64,000 nucleotides of DNA from Tetrahymena thermophila SB210 (lineage: Eukaryota > Ciliophora > Oligohymenophorea > Hymenostomatida > Tetrahymenidae). The notes beneath the pieces are model-generated. The model saw only the letters and a program-made list of their open reading frames with translations. It made no database searches and was not told the DNA's origin. Positions 63,518 to 64,000 of the stretch are shown here, piece by piece. The DNA lies in NCBI RefSeq assembly GCF_000189635.1, contig NW_002476155.1, forward strand, positions 248,001 to 312,000, in the 5' to 3' direction. The stretch's first letter is position 1; each line of letters begins with the position of its first letter. The position numbers and the translations under genes are program-made.

Positions 63518-64000
63518 ATTTTTTATTAGCTATATTATTTTAAGACTCTTAACTCTTTCTTTGTTATTTTAGTTTGCTTTAGATTTTTTTCTTTTTCTTA
63601 ATAAATTAATTTAATGATTTAAAAATGTTTATTGTTTTCAGTCAATTAATAAGTTGAGTTCCAGACTATTTTAAATAATAGTTTAGAATGTTTTTATCAG
63701 TACTTTTATTTATCACTATCATCATCAGCTTAATTCAGTTCTTCATATAAATTTTGTATTGTAGATTGATAGTTCATTATCAATATTCCTTCCTTTCTTT
63801 CTATTTTATTACTTTAGCAAACAAAGAAAAATATTAAATTTCTTTTTTGAAAACCTTATGATAAATTATTATATCAATCAATATCAAATAAATAGCTACA
63901 TATCCATTTTGCAAATTTTTCTCTATCTTTCGGTATGAAAAAGATTGCAAATATAACAAACAAACATATTTGATAATCAAGCTTTTGATTTATTCATCAA
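63518..64000. promoter_or_regulatory. 5' flank of the Rab2 gene
   Basis: This AT-rich region upstream of Rab2 is pyrimidine-rich on the plus strand near 63540-63600. It contains a short ORF at 63697-63777. The window ends here without another recognisable gene. Confidence 0.4.
63697..63777 (-). CDS. Short ORF upstream of Rab2, possible first exon or uORF
   Basis: This frame of 26 residues from ATG to TGA (MNYQSTIQNLYEELNQADDD and an acidic end) reads like protein and its ATG follows a purine-rich leader. It lies 180 bases upstream of Rab2 on the same strand. It could be an upstream ORF of the Rab2 message, a first exon using the AAGTACTG donor, or chance. Confidence 0.25.

Overview
The window reads as macronuclear DNA of a ciliate, most likely a Tetrahymena. 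It is very A+T-rich. Every convincing gene uses TAA and TAG as sense codons where homologues carry Gln, and TGA is the only stop. Standard-code open reading frames therefore fragment or miss almost all genes. Introns are mostly tens to a few hundred bases long, AT-rich, GT...AG, and were placed here by eye from reading phase and homology. No tRNA, rRNA, CRISPR array, telomeric repeat, chromosome-breakage sequence or intact mobile element was recognised.

Layout. 1-7.7 kb: a decayed or unresolved frame (844-1896), a ubiquitin-like/Schlafen-AlbA protein (2129-3013, minus), two doubtful small frames, and a membrane-anchored ATPase-like protein (5352-6808, plus). 7.7-16.2 kb: a hybrid histidine kinase (7704-12368, minus), a probable small LYR-like gene (12568-13035, minus), a divergent mitochondrial carrier (13300-14298, minus) and an ankyrin protein (14843-16161, plus). 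16-22 kb: a cysteine-rich surface protein (18431-19483, plus) and ribosomal protein eS24 (20309-21806, plus), whose 1-kb intron holds a 189-codon open frame. 22-33 kb: a small terminal-exon candidate (22909-23028), a GCN2-type eIF2alpha kinase (23494-28665, minus), an unidentified small gene (29173-29833, plus) and a KDM4-like JmjN/JmjC demethylase (30091-32758, minus). 36-48 kb, all minus: a B-box/coiled-coil/WD40 protein, a tandem cyclic-nucleotide-binding protein and a type I membrane protein. 49-64 kb: a NEK kinase with a very long Gln/Asn/Ser tail (49348-53415, plus), a small secreted protein, Rab6, a PARP-type zinc finger/SAP/PADR1 protein, a SAM plus LIM-like zinc protein (59190-61115, plus) and Rab2.

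The genes are independent eukaryotic transcription units, not operons. They cover translation and its stress control (eS24, GCN2), chromatin and DNA-break biology (KDM4-like, PADR1 protein), signalling (histidine kinase, cNMP-binding protein, NEK), Golgi/ER traffic (Rab6, Rab2) and the cell surface. No multi-gene system is evident. The most unusual items are single proteins: the UBL+AlbA fusion, the PADR1 protein without a PARP catalytic domain, the carrier that has lost its signature motifs, the Rab6 with an altered guanine-recognition motif, the open frame nested in the eS24 intron, and 29-base introns.
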